The notes under the pieces: generated by a model
The model's input: only the letters and a program-made list of their open reading frames with translations
Told to the model about the DNA's origin: nothing
Database searches by the model: none
Made by a program: the position numbers and the translations under genes
Source: CAVQFB01 sp963711675
Lineage (GTDB): Bacteria; Acidobacteriota; Terriglobia; Terriglobales; Acidobacteriaceae
Length of the DNA: 64,000 nucleotides
Assembly: GCA_963711675.1 (NCBI GenBank)
Contig: CAVQFB010000011.1
Location: forward strand, 682,001-746,000
Reading direction: 5' to 3'
Shown here: piece after piece, positions 61,268-64,000 of the stretch
How the letters are laid out: each line of letters starts with the position of its first letter
Numbering within the stretch: the first letter of the stretch is position 1

Positions 61268-64000
61268 ATGCCATGGAATCGCTTGTCTCGAATCGCATTC
61301 TCTGCCGTCGTGTTGTTCGCCGCCAGTGGGTCGCTCGGCCAGATTTTTCCGGGCCGAATTACGGGGACTGTGCAAGATGCCCAAGGAGCCGTGATTCCGG
61401 GCGCCAGCGTGAAGCTGACGAACACGGCCACAGGGCTCGAACGCACCGCTACCACCAGCGAGAATGGGGAATTCAATTTCCCGCAACTAGCCCTCGGCAC
61501 CTACCAGCTGACCGTCAGCAAAGCCGGCTTCCAGACCGTTGTGCTGACCGACATTACCACTTCGCTCAGCCAGGTAAACACGCTCTCCCCCGTTCTAACA
61601 GTCGGCACCGTAACTAGCGAAGTTGAAGTGATGTCGCTTCCCCCACTTATACAAACCGAGACGAATTCCGCCGGCGGGCAACTGTCGGAAGTACAAGTTA
61701 AGTCCCTTCCCATCGGAAACAGCGACTACACGCGCCTGGCCTTGACCCTGCCGGGGGCTACACAAAACAGCAACTTCGCCTTCGCGCAATACACGATCAA
61801 CGGCTCTCGCTCCCGATCCAATGCCTTTTTCGTGGACGGCGCCTCCAACACCGATCCCTCCACCTACCTGCCATCACTCAACGAGGGCGGCAATTCCGCC
61901 ACGGCAGCAACGCGGCTACCGCTCGACGCCATTCAGGAAGTCAGCGTGGTCAGCGGTGGTGGCGCCGACACTGGCCAGAATGCCGGCAGCGTAATGAACG
62001 CGATCATCAAGAGCGGCACCAATCAGATTCACGGGTCCGCCTACGAAGTGCATCGCGACGCTGCCCTCGATGCGGCTAACTACTTTGAAGACCTGGCAGG
62101 ACAGCCAAAAGCTCCCTTCGTGTGGAACGAATTCGGCGCCACGATAGGCGGCCCCGTTGTTATCCCTCACGTGTACAACGGCCGCAATCGCACTTTCTTT
62201 TTCGGTGGTTACGATGGAAGCCGACTCCGGCTGGGGACCACATTGCGTGGTCTCGCACCCACTCCGGCGCAGATTCAGCAGGCTGAGGCCCTGCTGGCAA
62301 CCAAGAACATCGCGGTTAACCAACTGGGCGTGAACGTGCTGGGGCTCTACTCAAACCTCGGCCTCTCCGGGCCGTTCGTTATCGACAACCGTGGTCAACA
62401 ATCCCCTAACAGCATGGTCGCAAAGATGGACCACCAGATCTCAGAGAGTGATTCTCTCTCCGGGAGGCTGCTGTACGCCAACGGCGAAGACGAGTTCCCC
62501 GGCGGAGGTCCCGGCCCGGGAGGCGGCTCTCAGCTCAGTCCGTGGTTCGGCGTAACGCCCACTCATGTCGCCAACTTTGCCGTAAGCGAAGTCCATATCT
62601 TTTCTCCGAATGTCATCAACACGCTGCGTCTGGGCTATAACCGTTTCAGTCAGTTTCAGAAGGGGCGCGACGCCAACGTCGACCCCGCCACGATTGGCCT
62701 GAATACTGGCGTCGGCCCGGAGAGTTTCGGCATTCCCGAGTTCGACATTGGCAATGGCGCTGGTCGCTTCGCGAACTTAGGTTTGCAATACGGCGCCGGT
62801 GGTCGTGTCGCAACTACTTTTCAGGTTGCCGACGATTTCAACATCACGCACGGCTCGCACGCCTGGAAGTTTGGGTTTAACTTCTTTCACAACTATTCCG
62901 ATTACACCCTGGCTGGGAGCCGAGGCATCTTCACGTTCGACGGTTCACAACTTGGCAACAGCCTGTCGCCAAGCAATGGCGGCGTCGCCGGACTGGTTGA
63001 TCTCCTGGCTGGGCTTCCCGCTCCGGGGAGCGGTCTCACTCAGATCACCAGAGTAGGCAGCGATCGTGCCAACATTTATCAGAACATTCCCAGCTTCTAT
63101 GCGATGGACACTTACAAAGTCACACGCAAGCTGACGCTCATCGCGGGCCTGAGATATGACTTCTTCGGGACCGTCGGGGAATCGCGTGGCCGCTTCTCAG
63201 CTTTCGATCCGCAAAAGGGCCTGGTTATGGCGAGCCAGCTCCCTGGCGGAAAAATCTATGACGCCCCCAAGCGAAACTTCGGCCCCCGAATCGCTCTTTC
63301 CTGGGTTCCCCCCGTAGAGTTGATTACCGGGCGCCAAACCGTTATTCGAGCCGGATACGGCATCTATTACGACACCATCCCCCTTAACAATTGGGAAGAA
63401 GGCATTGCCCAAAACCCCATCGGGCCCACCGCCGGTTTCACCATTACCCCCGCAGCTCCGATCCCATTCGGCGTCGGGATACCGATCTTCGGCACTGGCG
63501 CTCCACAGCCTCCCTTTAACATCACCAGCGTCGATCCCCACTTGAAAACTCCGAACACGCAGCTCTGGAACTTGAATCTGCAGCAGGAACTCGGGTCCAA
63601 GTTCTCTTTGCAGGTAGGATACGTCGGCAATCGAAGCAACCACCAACTCCAGTTGCTTGACATTAACCAGCCCACTCCGGGCGATCCCACGGTAAATCCA
63701 CAGCCGCGTCGGCCTTACAACGCGTTGTTTCCGAACCTGCAACAGATCAACACGATCATGACCAATGGATGGGCGTACTACCATTCGCTTCAAGCCGTTC
63801 TCAAGTCCACCGACTTCCACGGGCTAACCACACAAGTTGCCTTCACTTGGTCTCACAATATCGACACGGCGTCCGAGGTCGAGGATTTCTTTGGTACGAG
63901 CGGCTACATCCCACAGGATTCCCGCAACCTGGCGGGTAGCCTTGGAAATTCGGAGTTCGATCAACGCCGAGCGTTGATTATCACTTATGTCTATCGGATC
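61268..64000 (+). CDS. TonB-dependent receptor, Oar-like, 3' end outside window
   Basis: The frame is open from ATG 61268 (GGGGG eight bases upstream) to the window edge, 911 codons. It begins with a signal peptide (MPWNRLSRIAFSAVVLFAAS), then a carboxypeptidase-regulatory domain (GRITGTVQDAQGAVIPGASVKLTNTATG), a plug (INGSRSRSNAFFVDGASNTDPS), VMNAIIKSGTNQIHGSAYEVHRD and barrel strands such as KFGFNFFHNYSDYTLAGSRG and TRKLTLIAGLRYDFFGTVGE. The class transports large substrates across the outer membrane. It shares little beyond the family features with the xylan-locus receptor. The substrate is unknown. Confidence 0.9.
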   Translation, partial: MPWNRLSRIAFSAVVLFAASGSLGQIFPGRITGTVQDAQGAVIPGASVKLTNTATGLERTATTSENGEFNFPQLALGTYQLTVSKAGFQTVVLTDITTSLSQVNTLSPVLTVGTVTSEVEVMSLPPLIQTETNSAGGQLSEVQVKSLPIGNSDYTRLALTLPGATQNSNFAFAQYTINGSRSRSNAFFVDGASNTDPSTYLPSLNEGGNSATAATRLPLDAIQEVSVVSGGGADTGQNAGSVMNAIIKSGTNQIHGSAYEVHRDAALDAANYFEDLAGQPKAPFVWNEFGATIGGPVVIPHVYNGRNRTFFFGGYDGSRLRLGTTLRGLAPTPAQIQQAEALLATKNIAVNQLGVNVLGLYSNLGLSGPFVIDNRGQQSPNSMVAKMDHQISESDSLSGRLLYANGEDEFPGGGPGPGGGSQLSPWFGVTPTHVANFAVSEVHIFSPNVINTLRLGYNRFSQFQKGRDANVDPATIGLNTGVGPESFGIPEFDIGNGAGRFANLGLQYGAGGRVATTFQVADDFNITHGSHAWKFGFNFFHNYSDYTLAGSRGIFTFDGSQLGNSLSPSNGGVAGLVDLLAGLPAPGSGLTQITRVGSDRANIYQNIPSFYAMDTYKVTRKLTLIAGLRYDFFGTVGESRGRFSAFDPQKGLVMASQLPGGKIYDAPKRNFGPRIALSWVPPVELITGRQTVIRAGYGIYYDTIPLNNWEEGIAQNPIGPTAGFTITPAAPIPFGVGIPIFGTGAPQPPFNITSVDPHLKTPNTQLWNLNLQQELGSKFSLQVGYVGNRSNHQLQLLDINQPTPGDPTVNPQPRRPYNALFPNLQQINTIMTNGWAYYHSLQAVLKSTDFHGLTTQVAFTWSHNIDTASEVEDFFGTSGYIPQDSRNLAGSLGNSEFDQRRALIITYVYRI

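Noticed and set aside
1..64000. tRNA, rRNA, CRISPR array, insertion sequence, prophage or integration site
   Set aside because: I looked for T-loop-like motifs, regularly spaced repeats, transposase/integrase motifs and long direct repeats and found none that hold up by eye.

Overview
The window looks like a high-GC chromosome segment from an Acidobacteriota bacterium (Terriglobia-like), probably from soil or a metagenome assembly. The support is indirect. There are two Oar-type TonB-dependent receptors with an N-terminal carboxypeptidase-regulatory/Cna-B-like domain, a VWFA-related protein of the acidobacterial type, several large secreted proteins I do not recognise, and carbohydrate genes scattered among them. 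I see no tRNA, rRNA, CRISPR array, insertion sequence or phage gene. At least a dozen single-base frameshifts break otherwise well-conserved genes (VWFA protein, GH3, GH115, one 2-oxoacid oxidoreductase alpha subunit, a response regulator and others). They cluster at 14.7-17.4, 22-25 and 32-36 kb and look more like assembly indels than gene decay. Layout. (1) 1-3.6 kb: tail of a multiheme cytochrome c, an AMIN-domain outer-membrane barrel and a haem-b-like membrane protein, possibly an electron conduit. (2) 3.7-7.9 kb: a VWFA protein and a 1065-residue secreted unknown. (3) 8.2-25 kb: a xylan/xylose locus with xylose isomerase, a TPR protein, a TonB receptor, GH3, GH10 endoxylanase, xylulokinase, a LacI regulator and GH115 alpha-glucuronidase. 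Four copies of a palindromic LacI-type operator (core GTAAACGTTTAC, two of them perfect) tie the locus together. (4) 25.4-30.2 kb: remnants of a hydrolase and a HAMP receptor, GTP-dependent PEP carboxykinase and an MFS transporter. (5) 30.4-57.9 kb: an apparent oxalate-utilisation island. (6) 58-64 kb: an amylo-alpha-1,6-glucosidase (GH133 type), an FCD-type GntR regulator and a second Oar-type receptor that runs off the edge. How the island works (inference). An OxlT-family transporter and an anion-type porin would bring oxalate in. An AAE3-like oxalate-CoA ligase, a PanE-family reductase (like the oxalyl-CoA reductase reported in Methylobacterium) and an alanine-glyoxylate aminotransferase would turn it into glyoxylate and glycine. 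Two separate 2-oxoacid:acceptor oxidoreductases, one at 33.9-38.9 kb and one at 54.3-57.8 kb, would oxidise oxalate to CO2 and yield low-potential electrons. Both alpha subunits carry the YPIRPY motif of the oxalate oxidoreductase of Moorella instead of the YPITP motif of pyruvate enzymes. Each oxidoreductase operon begins with its own, closely related FadR-type GntR regulator. A shared inverted repeat (GGTC...GACC, centred on TYATC) lies in front of both regulators, near the OxlT gene and downstream of a good promoter for the porin. The first operon also carries a CDC48-type AAA ATPase, a GltD-ferredoxin fusion, a receiver-only response regulator and two small unknown proteins. That combination is the most unusual thing in the window.
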